In this document: positions 42,895-50,806 of the stretch, one piece after another
Layout of the letters: every line of letters starts with the position of its first letter
Position numbering within the stretch: the first letter of the stretch is position 1
DNA from: Tepidisphaeraceae bacterium
GTDB lineage: Bacteria; Planctomycetota; Phycisphaerae; Tepidisphaerales; Tepidisphaeraceae
Length of the DNA: 64,000 bases
Direction of reading: 5' to 3'
Assembly (NCBI GenBank): GCA_035998445.1
Contig: DASYHQ010000051.1
Span: 85,922-149,921 of the forward strand
Made by a program: the position numbers and the translations under genes
Notes under the pieces: model-generated
Databases searched by the model: none
Told to the model about the DNA's origin: nothing
The model's input: only the letters and a program-made list of their open reading frames with translations

Positions 42895-45800
42895 CTATTG
42901 CCCGGCGGCGGGTTGCGCGCCGACGTCGCCGAAGAGGATGTCCTTCAGCGAGTCGCCGATCTCCGTGAGCGCGCCGGGCGCGACCTTCAAATCGCCGAGC
43001 GTGCCGGTGACGGAGACGGCTTGCAGGCTGCCCTGCAGGACGCTCAGGATGTCGTCGGCGCTGGCCAGGAAGGGGACCTTCGTGTCGCGCAGCGGGCGCA
43101 GGGTGCCGGTGAGCCAACCGACCACCGGCGATTCCTGACCGGCGGACAGATCGCTTACGGTGGCGATGCCGCGCATCTCCACGCCGTTCTCGAAGTAGGT
43201 GAACTTGTTGAGGTCGACGCGCCCGCGCTCGATGCGCGCGACGATCGTGCCGGTGCCGTTGCGGCCGCCGCCGCCGCTGAAGACCACGTTTAACTGCTTC
43301 ATCACCTGCCCGATCGGGCCAAAATTGGTCAGGTTGCCGTCGCTGAGATTGACGCGTGCATCGCCGATCAGGTTGGCCATCGCGATCTCATCGGCGAAGA
43401 AGTTGATCTCGCCGGCGAGTGAGGCGTCCAGCGGCTTGTCGTCGGGCTTGGCCGCCTGCACGAGCGGGTTGAGCTGCAGGCCCTCGAAGCGCAGCGAGAC
43501 CTGCGACATCACGATGTCGGCCCGGCCGGCCTCGCGCAGGATTGGGTCGTCGGTGACGTGGCGCGCGGCGCGGGCCCACAGGTCGACCGTGCCGCCGGCG
43601 ATCTCCAGGCGCACCTTGTCGGCCACGACGCGCCACGTGTCGCTCGGGTCGATCGCCAGCAGCGCGTCGAGGTTGCCGATGGTGATCGTGCGGAATCGGC
43701 CACCGTCGCTCGTCAACGTGATGTTGGCCGACAGGGGCGCCAGCGCGCGCGGGGACGGGTCGGGGGCCAGCGATGCCATGCCGCTGAACGTGCCGGCCAG
43801 CCCCTCGGCGGCGGGGGTTAGCTCGGCGATGGCACCGGCGTTCAGGTCGGACCAGTCGAATCGCGCGATCGCCTCGCGCGGGCGGTCGAGGTCGATGCGG
43901 GCCGTGCCGGTCGCGGTGCCTTCGAGCAGGTTCACGTTCAGTTCCTGCAGCGTCACGATGCGGCCGTCGGCGTTCAGCTTCATCGCGGCGTCGCCGATGC
44001 GCACGCCGTTGCGGAAGGCCATCGCGCTCAGCTCAGCGTCGCCGGTGGCGCTGAGTTCCGTCAGGTCGACCTGAAGGTCGCTTTGCACCGAGGCGATGGC
44101 GCTGGACGTGTCGCTCTCGGTGGGCATTGGCCACGCGTCGACGTCCGTCTTCACGCGCAGCTCGGTCGGCGCATCGAGCGACGTGATCAGTTCGATGTCG
44201 GCCTCGCCGTTGTCCTGTCGGAGGGTCAGCTCGTTGCGCAGCGTGCCGTTGGTCAACCACGTACGGCCGTTGAGCGATTGCGCGACCACGGGCCCGGCCT
44301 TCAGATTGACGCCGTTGAAGACACCGACGGCCGTAAGGTCGGCCGGTGTGGTGCCGGCGATGTCGAGCGTCCATTGGCCATTCACGGTGCCGGCGACGTC
44401 CTCGCGGCCGGCGATCTGGCCGAGCTCGCTCATCGGCAGCTCGTTCACCGCCACCTTCACGCGCGTAGAGTTCCACGGCGTCGGCGAGACGGCTTCCAGG
44501 CTCCAGCGCCCGCCGAACAGCGACAGCTCGCGCGTCTTCACGTGCAGCGCGCCATCGGTGGCGACCAAGCCGTCCAGCTCCACCTTCAGGTCGCCCAGCG
44601 CGCGCTCGGCGATGACGACGTTGCGGCCGGTCAGCCAGCCCTGCATGTGCAGGTCGACCGGCGACACCTTGCCGTGCACGAAGAAGTCGCCCATCACGCG
44701 TCCGCCCACCAGCGGTGGAGCGCCGTCGGCGACTTCCAACGCCGGGTTTTCTTCCACCTGCGTCAGCGACAGGTTCAGGAAGACCGGCTCGGGCTGTGTG
44801 GCGAGGTAGTAGCCTTTGGCGGTCAGTTCGAGGTCGCTGTCGCGCAGGTAGAAATGCTTCAGGTTGTAGAAGTCGCCCACGCCGTACGCGTCGAACGAGA
44901 ACCAGAGCGGGTCGGGGCTGCCACCGGGCAGGCGCGGGCCCAGGCCGTGCGCCCAGCCGTACCAGTTGCCACTGCTGATGTCGTAGGCGCCGCCACCGGT
45001 TAAGGCAGAGCTGTCGGGGCGCGACAGCGACGTCAGCGTGACCTTTCCGTCGGCGGCCGTCAGCTCGGCGACGGTGTCCTTCAGGTTTGCCTTGCGGTCA
45101 CCGGCCGTCAGTTGCATGCGTTCGAGGGCGATCGTCCAGTTCGACTGGCCATCGCCGCGCGTGGCACCGTCGACGTTGACGATCGCATCCCACGTCGCCG
45201 TGCCGACGCTGCCTACGCTGGCGAGCCGCGCGTCCACCAATGGCCGGCCGGCGATGGGCTGGGTGACCGACAGGCTCGCGCTGCCCGATCGCAGCGTTGC
45301 GGCGGCGACGGTGATGTCCTGCCAGAGCGCCTCGCCCTTCAGCGACCCGATCACCGTCTCGTACCGCGCCGACACCGACGCCGTGCCACCCCCGATCTGC
45401 GACCGCAACCGATCGACGACCACGGCGTCGCCCTCGGTGCGAATGGCGCCACCGACGAGGTCGACCTTCGGCAGCGCTTCGACGCCGGTCGAAAGCGTCA
45501 GGCCCTGCGGCTGCGCCTCGATCGTCTCACCAGCGCGAATCGCGATCGGCCCGCTGGCGGAGAAGTTGTCGAAGGCGGCGTTCTTGATGTCCAACCTGCC
45601 GGTCACACCACCGCCGGCAAGGCGGCCGCGCCATTCGGCGTCCAGCTTGATGTCGTGCTCGAAATCGGGCGCGATTAGCGCGATCCACTCGTCGATGTTG
45701 CGCAGCGTCACGTGGACCTCGTGCGCGAAGTCGCCGCCGGGCACCACGCGGCCAACGGCCTTCAGCTGGTCGGCGACCGCGACGTCGTACTGCCAGGTGA

Positions 45801-46392
45801 GCGCGTCGATCGGCTCGCCCTGCACGGTGAGGGGGGCAAGTTCAAGCTCGCGGCCGGTGTTGGCGATGATGCGCACCTGGCCGTTGGTGATCGACACCTC
45901 CGGCAGCGGCAGCGGGCCAGATGCACCGCCCGACTGCTGTGCGTTGCCCGAGCCGCCGGCGCGGGCCAGCAGTTCGGCGACCTCCTGTAGGTTCCACCGG
46001 CCGGCGGCGTTCTGCCGCACGACGAGCGTGGGGTCGGCCAGCGCCACCGAATCGAGCGCCACGGTACGCTTCAGCAGCAGGCCGGGGATCGACGTGTGAT
46101 CCACGCGCAGCTCGGCGGCCTTGAAGAACGATTCGTCGGCCAGCGGGAGCGACAGCGTGACGTCGCGCAGCGTGGTGTGACCGAAGAAGCCGGTCGACAG
46201 CGTCTCGGCTGTCACGCGCAGGCCGAGCGTCCGCTGGACGATGCCCAGCACGAGGTCGCGCGGCAGGTTGGTCCAGAAGACCACCTGCACCGCGACGATC
46301 AGCAGCACGATCAGGATGCCGATCGTGATCAACCCGCGCAGCAACCACCGGCGAACGCGCGAACGAGGTTTTGCAGGAGCGGTGGTGGCCAT
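42895..46392 (-). CDS. AsmA-like/TamB-like envelope protein
   Basis: A 1,165-residue protein with one N-terminal transmembrane helix (LLRGLITIGILIVLLIVAVQVVFW) and an otherwise repetitive beta-strand-rich chain, as in the AsmA/TamB/YhdP family that bridges inner and outer membranes for lipid transport. The start resembles AsmA (DLVLGIVQRTLGLRVTAETLSTGFFGHTTLRDVTLSLP), and the C-terminus has AsmA-type repeats (VDLNKFTYFENGVEMRGIATVSDL). It is probably periplasmic. The ATG at 46392 has no Shine-Dalgarno sequence but lies eight bases after TATAAT, so the transcript may be leaderless. A dynamin-like GTPase gene follows on the same strand. Confidence 0.78.
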   Translation of the reverse strand: MATTAPAKPRSRVRRWLLRGLITIGILIVLLIVAVQVVFWTNLPRDLVLGIVQRTLGLRVTAETLSTGFFGHTTLRDVTLSLPLADESFFKAAELRVDHTSIPGLLLKRTVALDSVALADPTLVVRQNAAGRWNLQEVAELLARAGGSGNAQQSGGASGPLPLPEVSITNGQVRIIANTGRELELAPLTVQGEPIDALTWQYDVAVADQLKAVGRVVPGGDFAHEVHVTLRNIDEWIALIAPDFEHDIKLDAEWRGRLAGGGVTGRLDIKNAAFDNFSASGPIAIRAGETIEAQPQGLTLSTGVEALPKVDLVGGAIRTEGDAVVVDRLRSQIGGGTASVSARYETVIGSLKGEALWQDITVAAATLRSGSASLSVTQPIAGRPLVDARLASVGSVGTATWDAIVNVDGATRGDGQSNWTIALERMQLTAGDRKANLKDTVAELTAADGKVTLTSLSRPDSSALTGGGAYDISSGNWYGWAHGLGPRLPGGSPDPLWFSFDAYGVGDFYNLKHFYLRDSDLELTAKGYYLATQPEPVFLNLSLTQVEENPALEVADGAPPLVGGRVMGDFFVHGKVSPVDLHMQGWLTGRNVVIAERALGDLKVELDGLVATDGALHVKTRELSLFGGRWSLEAVSPTPWNSTRVKVAVNELPMSELGQIAGREDVAGTVNGQWTLDIAGTTPADLTAVGVFNGVNLKAGPVVAQSLNGRTWLTNGTLRNELTLRQDNGEADIELITSLDAPTELRVKTDVDAWPMPTESDTSSAIASVQSDLQVDLTELSATGDAELSAMAFRNGVRIGDAAMKLNADGRIVTLQELNVNLLEGTATGTARIDLDRPREAIARFDWSDLNAGAIAELTPAAEGLAGTFSGMASLAPDPSPRALAPLSANITLTSDGGRFRTITIGNLDALLAIDPSDTWRVVADKVRLEIAGGTVDLWARAARHVTDDPILREAGRADIVMSQVSLRFEGLQLNPLVQAAKPDDKPLDASLAGEINFFADEIAMANLIGDARVNLSDGNLTNFGPIGQVMKQLNVVFSGGGGRNGTGTIVARIERGRVDLNKFTYFENGVEMRGIATVSDLSAGQESPVVGWLTGTLRPLRDTKVPFLASADDILSVLQGSLQAVSVTGTLGDLKVAPGALTEIGDSLKDILFGDVGAQPAAGQ

Positions 46393-46400
46393 TGCTGGAG

Positions 46401-46406
46401 ATTATA
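46401..46406 (-). promoter_or_regulatory. possible -10 box for a leaderless asmA-like transcript
   Basis: The minus strand reads TATAAT here, a perfect -10 hexamer. The eight bases between it and the ATG would put the transcription start at or next to the start codon. The -35 region is not convincing. Confidence 0.45.
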
Positions 46407-46529
46407 GGTCCGGCGTTCCTTCGTGTTTCGAAGATAGAACCGGTGTCCACTCTTCAGGTTCACAACGGGGCCACCCTCTTGCGTCGAGCGTCGGACATTC
46501 CATGCACCAGTCCGTCGGCTCGGGCCGTC

Positions 46530-47159
46530 CTACCGTTCCTTTTCGACCGTTGGAATGTCGCCGGTGGTGCGCGGGCCGATGCCGAAGAACCACCAGTCCT
46601 CGCGGCGCGTGCGGCCGACGAACGGGCCGGACTGGTAGACGAGCTCGCCGGTGTCCTTCCAGTAGGCCACGAAGGCGACGCTCGCGTAGCCGTACTGTTT
46701 CGTGCTCTTGATGATCGACAGTTCCGGCGTCGCGACCGGCACGCCGACGTTGCTCGTGCCGCCGTTCAAGTAGAGGCCGGGAATGCCCAGTAGGAACTCG
46801 ACGCGGTCGATGCCCAGCCCGGGGCTGCGCACCTCCAGGATGATCTGCGCGTCCTCGCGCACGTTCGCGATTCGGGCGCCGGCCGTCAGGATGCGGGCGC
46901 GCATCTCGCCGAGCAGGAACGAGATGTCGGTCGACGGGTTGTCGACCGCCGACAGGTAGGTCGTCTCCACGTAGACCGGTCGGTCGCGCAGCGCGTCGAA
47001 CGACAACTGCGCGATCGACGTGATGGCGGCCTGGCGGATCAGGAACTGCTCGGTCGCGGTGCGCGGGGGGTCGGTCGTGCGGATGGTCGCGCAGCCGCGG
47101 GTCGCGGCGCCAAGCGCCAGCAACAGGCACAAGAGGATGAGTGGCGGTCGAGCGTTCAT
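46530..47159 (-). CDS. putative lipoprotein of unknown function
   Basis: A 209-residue exported protein. The N-terminus (ARPPLILLCLLLALGAATRGC) is a signal sequence with a possible, imperfect lipobox ending at C23. The mature part alternates helix and strand, with segments IRQAAITSIAQLSFDALRDRPVYVE, AQIILEVRSPGLGIDR and EDWWFFGIGPRTTGDIPTVEK. I believe similar proteins occur in other planctomycetes, but I cannot name the family with confidence. It is upstream of the AsmA-like gene on the same strand (gap about 140 bases) and may share the envelope theme. ATG 47159 is chosen as the one leading directly into the signal peptide. Confidence 0.65.
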   Translation of the reverse strand: MNARPPLILLCLLLALGAATRGCATIRTTDPPRTATEQFLIRQAAITSIAQLSFDALRDRPVYVETTYLSAVDNPSTDISFLLGEMRARILTAGARIANVREDAQIILEVRSPGLGIDRVEFLLGIPGLYLNGGTSNVGVPVATPELSIIKSTKQYGYASVAFVAYWKDTGELVYQSGPFVGRTRREDWWFFGIGPRTTGDIPTVEKER

Positions 47160-47401
47160 CACGTTCCAGCATCTTCGCTGCCCGTGCGCTGGCGTCCAGC
47201 GCACGAGCGGGATTTATGTCATATCCGCAGCAGCGGCATAGGACAGCGTACGAATCCGACGCGGCGATAGATTTGCCGACCGTAAGCCGTAGTGGCGACG
47301 CCTGCGTCGCGGTCGACGTGTCGCGGCGAGAGTCGTCGGACCAAACTCACAGCCTGGCCGTCATCCTGAGAGGGTGTTTATTAAGATCGTCAAGCCTGCT
47401 C

Positions 47402-47524
47402 CGGTCCCTCTCCCGGTACTCCGGGAGAGGCTAGGTGAGGGTGCATTCTGTTCTTTCTGAAGTCGTCAGCAGCTCGAAATCACCCTCGCCCTAACCGACT
47501 CCCGGAGTACCGGGAGAGGGGACC
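47402..47524. repeat. intergenic inverted repeat, family B (copy 2)
   Basis: The left arm CGGTCCCTCTCCCGGTACTC and the right arm GAGTACCGGGAGAGGGGACC are complementary. Compared with the copy at 11445, GTACGCC is changed to GTACTCC in the left arm and the right arm carries the matching change. Confidence 0.85.
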
Positions 47525-47541
47525 AGACTTCATAAAAACCG

Positions 47542-47612
47542 TCTGAGGTACTCCGAGGGACCTCCTCCCGTACTACGTCGCGAAGAGATCCTTCGGAGTA
47601 CCTCAGGATGAC
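47542..47612. repeat. intergenic inverted repeat, family A, AGGTACTCC subtype
   Basis: CTGAGGTACTCCGAGGGA is mirrored by GATCCTTCGGAGTACCTCAG-GATGAC. The outermost left bases are eroded. Confidence 0.7.
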
Positions 47613-47675
47613 GATTGCTTTGTGAAGTGTCTAAAGGCTAGCGGACAAAACCCGGTCGCATCGACGTGTCCACTT

Positions 47676-47780
47676 GTCATCCCGATGGGAGCCTAAGGCC
47701 ACCTAAGGGATCTCGAACCACGGACGGTTCCGGGCCTTGGGAGATCCCACAGGTCGGCAAGCCTCCCATCGGGATGATAC
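47676..47780. repeat. intergenic inverted repeat, family A (GGAGCCTAAGG subtype)
   Basis: GTCATCCCGATGGGAGCCTA ... GGATC pairs with GATCC ... GGCTTGCC-like right arm ending GGGATGATAC. It is one of three repeats in the 910-base gene-free stretch 47160-48069; outside the repeats I see nothing coding there. Confidence 0.8.
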
Positions 47781-48069
47781 GTCCCTTATCAAGGCAGACA
47801 TGGGCGGGCCGTCCATCGTACCGGTATGCGGCGCTGCACCGCGACGCAGGCGTCGCCACTACAAGATGTGGTGTGCTTTACCCGTGTTAACGCGATCAAT
47901 CTGTCGCGGCCCACGGGCGAATCGTCGTGGTCGGTTGGGCAATCTGATAGGGAACCGTCGCGTTTGCCGCGCGTCTACGCAAGCGGCACATGAGTTGCAA
48001 AGCGGTTGTTGAGATCGCAGCCGCGTATCGCGGCGCGTCAAAACCGCCCCAACGGGCAAAGGAAGATCC

Positions 48070-48606
48070 GTGGAACTCGAAACGCTCCAAGACCTGATGG
48101 TCGAAAACCTCCGTGACCTCTACAGCGCCGAAAACCAGATCCTCAAGGCCGGGCCGAAGATGCTCAAAGCCGTCGAGAACGAGCAGCTGCGCACCGCGCT
48201 CGAGGAGCACTTGGAAGAGACCAAGGGTCAGGTCGAACGCCTGAAGACGATCTTCCAGCAGCTCGGTGAGAAGCCGACCGGCCATCACTGCAACGGCATG
48301 GAAGGCCTGCTGGAAGAGAACAAGGAGATGATGGAAGAGGACGGCGACGCCGAGGTGATCGCCGCCGGCCTGATCGTCGGCCAGCAGAAGGTCGAGCACT
48401 ACGAGATCGCCGGCTACGGCTCGGCCGTCACGTTCGCCAAGCTGCTGGGCAACAAGCAGGCTGCCGACCTGCTCGGTCAGACGCTGAACGAGGAAAAGAA
48501 GGCTGACGAGCTGCTGACGAAGATCGCAAAGCAAACGATCAACGTGGAGGCGAAGGCCGCCCAAAACGATATGCCGAACAAGCCGAAGTCGAAGAAGAAG
48601 AAATAG
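48070..48606 (+). CDS. DUF892/YciF-like ferritin-fold protein
   Basis: A 178-residue all-helical protein of the YciE/YciF (DUF892) family: it starts ELETLQDLMVENLRDLYSAENQILKAGPKM and has the four-helix-bundle pattern with paired acidic/histidine ligand positions (EEHLEETKGQVERL, GQQKVEHYEIAGYGSA, LNEEKKADELL). These proteins are ferritin-like and stress-associated; metal content is uncertain. It ends in a lysine-rich tail (KPKSKKKK). The GTG start is supported by AAAGGAAG upstream. It stands alone. Confidence 0.9.
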   Translation: MELETLQDLMVENLRDLYSAENQILKAGPKMLKAVENEQLRTALEEHLEETKGQVERLKTIFQQLGEKPTGHHCNGMEGLLEENKEMMEEDGDAEVIAAGLIVGQQKVEHYEIAGYGSAVTFAKLLGNKQAADLLGQTLNEEKKADELLTKIAKQTINVEAKAAQNDMPNKPKSKKKK

Positions 48607-48621
48607 CCGCAGGCTGGTTTC

Positions 48622-48760
48622 ACCGTGGCATGGGCGTCTCGCCCATGCCTGTGGACTGGAACATGAAATTTCTTTAGTGGCTGGCCGCGCTGACCCAGCA
48701 GCAGCCACGAAATCGGATCGTTCGGCCGTACGCGAGCATGGGCGAGACGCCCATGCCACG
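48622..48760. repeat. intergenic inverted repeat, family C (copy 2)
   Basis: CCGTGGCATGGGCGTCTCGC and its complement at the far end enclose about 85 bases of unique sequence. It begins 15 bases after the DUF892 stop. Confidence 0.85.
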
Positions 48761-48818
48761 TGAGGAGCCCAGTACGCGACCGGCCAAGCGTTCACTGAAC
48801 TGTTTTTCCGTCACCGCT

Positions 48819-48857
48819 AGGATGGGCCGGGTAAGCTATCGCTCGGCCCATCCTTTT
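48819..48857 (+). terminator. strong hairpin with T tract
   Basis: AGGATGGGCCG and CGGCCCATCCT form a perfect 11-bp stem followed by TTT on the plus strand. It overlaps the 3' end of the minus-strand Imm35-like gene, whose stop lies in the loop. It may terminate readthrough from the DUF892 side. Confidence 0.55.
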
Positions 48858-49139
48858 GATAGCTCTCGTTGCAAGGCTTTAATTTGTTCGTCGAGGGGAG
48901 TCGAAGTACCGAAACGGCGAATTTCTCCAGACGTTGCATGGACGAACACCGGTCCGTTACCTGCTAAGCGTCCTCTTCGGTCACCATCAACTATCCATCT
49001 TTTGTGATCGTAGAAGAAGATCCAGCCCAACGGTACGGTCCTGCATCGATCATGGAGCACTATATATTGGCCCATGCTGTCCAGAATTATTGCGCAGAAA
49101 TTTTAGGACGACCTCACGTGCTTTCTCTTCTGTCAACAT
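48836..49139 (-). pseudogene. Imm35-like immunity protein gene, frameshifted
   Basis: Two overlapping minus-strand frames together look like one Imm35/YrhB-type protein. The upstream frame gives MLTEEKAREVVLKFLRNNSG from ATG 49139, the usual N-terminal helix. The downstream frame gives YIVLHDRCRTVPLGWIFFYD followed by GRLAGNGPVFVHATSGEIRR, the family's core. The switch falls at about 49050-49075, so a one-base indel (mutation or sequencing error) separates them. The upstream frame is open to 49259, but ATG 49139 with AGGTG before it fits the family better. Imm35 proteins protect against polymorphic toxins; no toxin gene is recognisable nearby. Confidence 0.6.
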
Positions 49140-49277
49140 TGGGACACCTAGTTCGTGCGCAGCAACCCATCCCCAATCCTGATCTTCAAGAATCGCCTTA
49201 ACTGCGTTTTGACCATTCAGAAAACATATTCCTCCATCCTTCGACGACATTAACTGCATGTGTTTGTGTACCGATCA

Positions 49278-49874
49278 TCACAGGTCGATGCGGTACCGGT
49301 TCTTCTCGGTCTCGCCGCGTTGGCGCAGCAAGTGGTTGTGGGGCAGGGGGACGACATCGACGAAGGTCGCGCCGAGGCGTTCGATGGTGCGGCGGGAGGC
49401 GATGTTGGTCGGGTTGCAGGTGATCCAGACCGGCCGCACGTTGTGGGCTTTGGCCAGCGGCAGGATGAGCCGGGTCGCCCGTTCGGCGAAGTGGTGGCCG
49501 CGGGCGGGGGGGAAGACGTTGTACCCGACGTGGCCGATGTACTGCACGATGTCCGGTGTGTCGCCGATGCGCAGCGCGACCGACCCCACCACGCGCGGGC
49601 GGTCGCCGCTACCGTCGTTCCAGAGCATCCAGAACTGGTAGCTCGGCACGCGCCCCAGCATCAGGTCCGCCGGCTGACGGCCGCCGTCCATTTGCGCCAG
49701 GAACTCCAACACCTGCCCGCGCGACATTGCGGCCACCTCTGGTTCTAACTCCTGGGTCAGTGGATGGCGCAGCGTCGCGAGCATCCCGTCCACAAGCAGG
49801 TGCGACGGGGCGACCAACTCCAGCTCGCGATCGACGAGCGGAAACGGATTCAGAAATCGGAATCGACCGAACAC
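49278..49874 (-). CDS. GNAT-family N-acetyltransferase
   Basis: A 198-residue acetyltransferase of the RimJ/RimL-like GNAT group. Strand beta-4 is VVGSVALRIG, the acetyl-CoA pyrophosphate loop region is HVGYNVFPPARGHHFAERATRL (an R-G-x-x-x-A-like turn in place of the canonical Q-x-x-G-x-G/A), and motif B is VWITCNPTNIASRRTIERLGATFV. The substrate (protein N-terminus, small amine or sugar) cannot be predicted. It lies next to the frameshifted Imm35-like gene on the same strand, with no sign of functional linkage. Confidence 0.88.
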   Translation of the reverse strand: MFGRFRFLNPFPLVDRELELVAPSHLLVDGMLATLRHPLTQELEPEVAAMSRGQVLEFLAQMDGGRQPADLMLGRVPSYQFWMLWNDGSGDRPRVVGSVALRIGDTPDIVQYIGHVGYNVFPPARGHHFAERATRLILPLAKAHNVRPVWITCNPTNIASRRTIERLGATFVDVVPLPHNHLLRQRGETEKNRYRIDL

Positions 49875-50007
49875 GGGAGGGGGAGGTAGAAGGCTTGTAG
49901 AAGAACCAGACTATTAAGAACACGGTTCCATGAAGCGTCACGGCTTGCCGTCGGTCATCCGTCGAGAGTGTTAAAAAACATCGGACTTACGCACTGGACG
50001 ATCCGAC

Positions 50008-50088
50008 GTCATCCTGAGGTACTCCGAAGGATCTCCCCCCGTATTTGCTTCAAGCGGAAAGAGATCCATCGGAGTACCTCAGGATGAC
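50008..50088. repeat. intergenic inverted repeat, family A, AGGTACTCC subtype
   Basis: GTCATCCTGAGGTACTCCGA ... GGATC mirrors GATCC ... TCGGAGTACCTCAGGATGAC. It is short (81 bases) and nearly perfect. Confidence 0.88.
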
Positions 50089-50149
50089 GAGTTGCGCCAT
50101 TGGTGCATGAAGTGCATAGGTCCGAAAAACATTTGTCGCAGCTGCCTTT

Positions 50150-50302
50150 CCGTGGGCATGGGCGTCTCGCCCATGCGTGTCGAGTGGAACGAGCAATTCC
50201 ATTTATGGGCTGCTGCGCCGACCACGCCGCTGCAACCAATCTTGTCATCCGGCCTCACGACAGGCATGGGCGAGACGCCCATGCTACGGTCGGAGCCGAC
50301 GC
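50150..50302. repeat. intergenic inverted repeat, family C (copy 3)
   Basis: The arms carry GGCATGGGCGTCTCGCCCATGC and its complement, with flanking CGTGTCG/CGACAGG. Together with the family-A copy before it, it occupies much of the gene-free stretch 49875-50475; I see no gene there. Confidence 0.85.
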
Positions 50303-50475
50303 GGCACTGTCTATAACACCCTCTCAGGACGGCCGTAGTTCAACCCGAAAAGAAGAGAAGCCTGACCGATCCTTCTTTGAATCTGTCAGGCGACTTCTTG
50401 TGCGGCTCGAACTACTGATCGCCAGAAACAAGCTACGGACACGCGTCTGTCTCGCGTGCCCGGTCCCGTTCCGTT

Positions 50476-50631
50476 TTACCAAAGCCCGTTGCCACCAAAC
50501 AGTTCGCGGGCACGCATCCACAGCAGGATGAGCCCGACGAGGCTCAGGGCAAAGCCCGCGCCCGCTAAAGCGGTGTAGGCATTATTGGTGGGGGCCACTT
50601 CAACGATATCGACGCCACCGGCTCGGCTCAT
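50476..50631 (-). CDS. 51-residue single-span membrane microprotein
   Basis: A small ORF begins at ATG 50631, with GGAG seven bases upstream, and ends at TAA 50476. The product has a polar N-terminus (SRAGGVDIVEVAPTNNAYT), one hydrophobic segment (AGAGFALSLVGLILLWMRA) and a short charged/glycine tail (RELFGGNGLW). The good ribosome binding site, in-frame stop and clean hydrophobic helix argue for a real gene. It lies 175 bases downstream of a same-strand coiled-coil membrane protein, with a family-A repeat in between. I do not recognise it. Confidence 0.6.
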   Translation of the reverse strand: MSRAGGVDIVEVAPTNNAYTALAGAGFALSLVGLILLWMRARELFGGNGLW

Positions 50632-50697
50632 GATTTAACTCCGCTTGTGCGTGGTCTTTGCAGACAGTGTCGGAATGAATGATTTTGCTTTGGAACC

Positions 50698-50776
50698 GTC
50701 GTCCTGAGGTACTCCAAGGGATCGCTTCGTCTCGCGCTTGGGACAGAAGAGATCCTTCGGGGTACCTCAGGATGAC
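50698..50776. repeat. intergenic inverted repeat, family A, AGGTACTCC subtype
   Basis: GTCGTCCTGAGGTACTCCAA ... GGATC mirrors GATCC ... GGGGTACCTCAGGATGAC. It lies 30 bases past the stop of the coiled-coil gene and may form its transcript end. Confidence 0.85.
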
Positions 50777-50806
50777 ATTCGGGGCACTAGCCGCACTCGG
50801 CTCGCC

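Noticed and set aside
47402..50776. Clustered repeats as a CRISPR array
   Set aside because: The units are long inverted repeats of several families, unevenly spaced, with no regular repeat-spacer unit and no cas genes.
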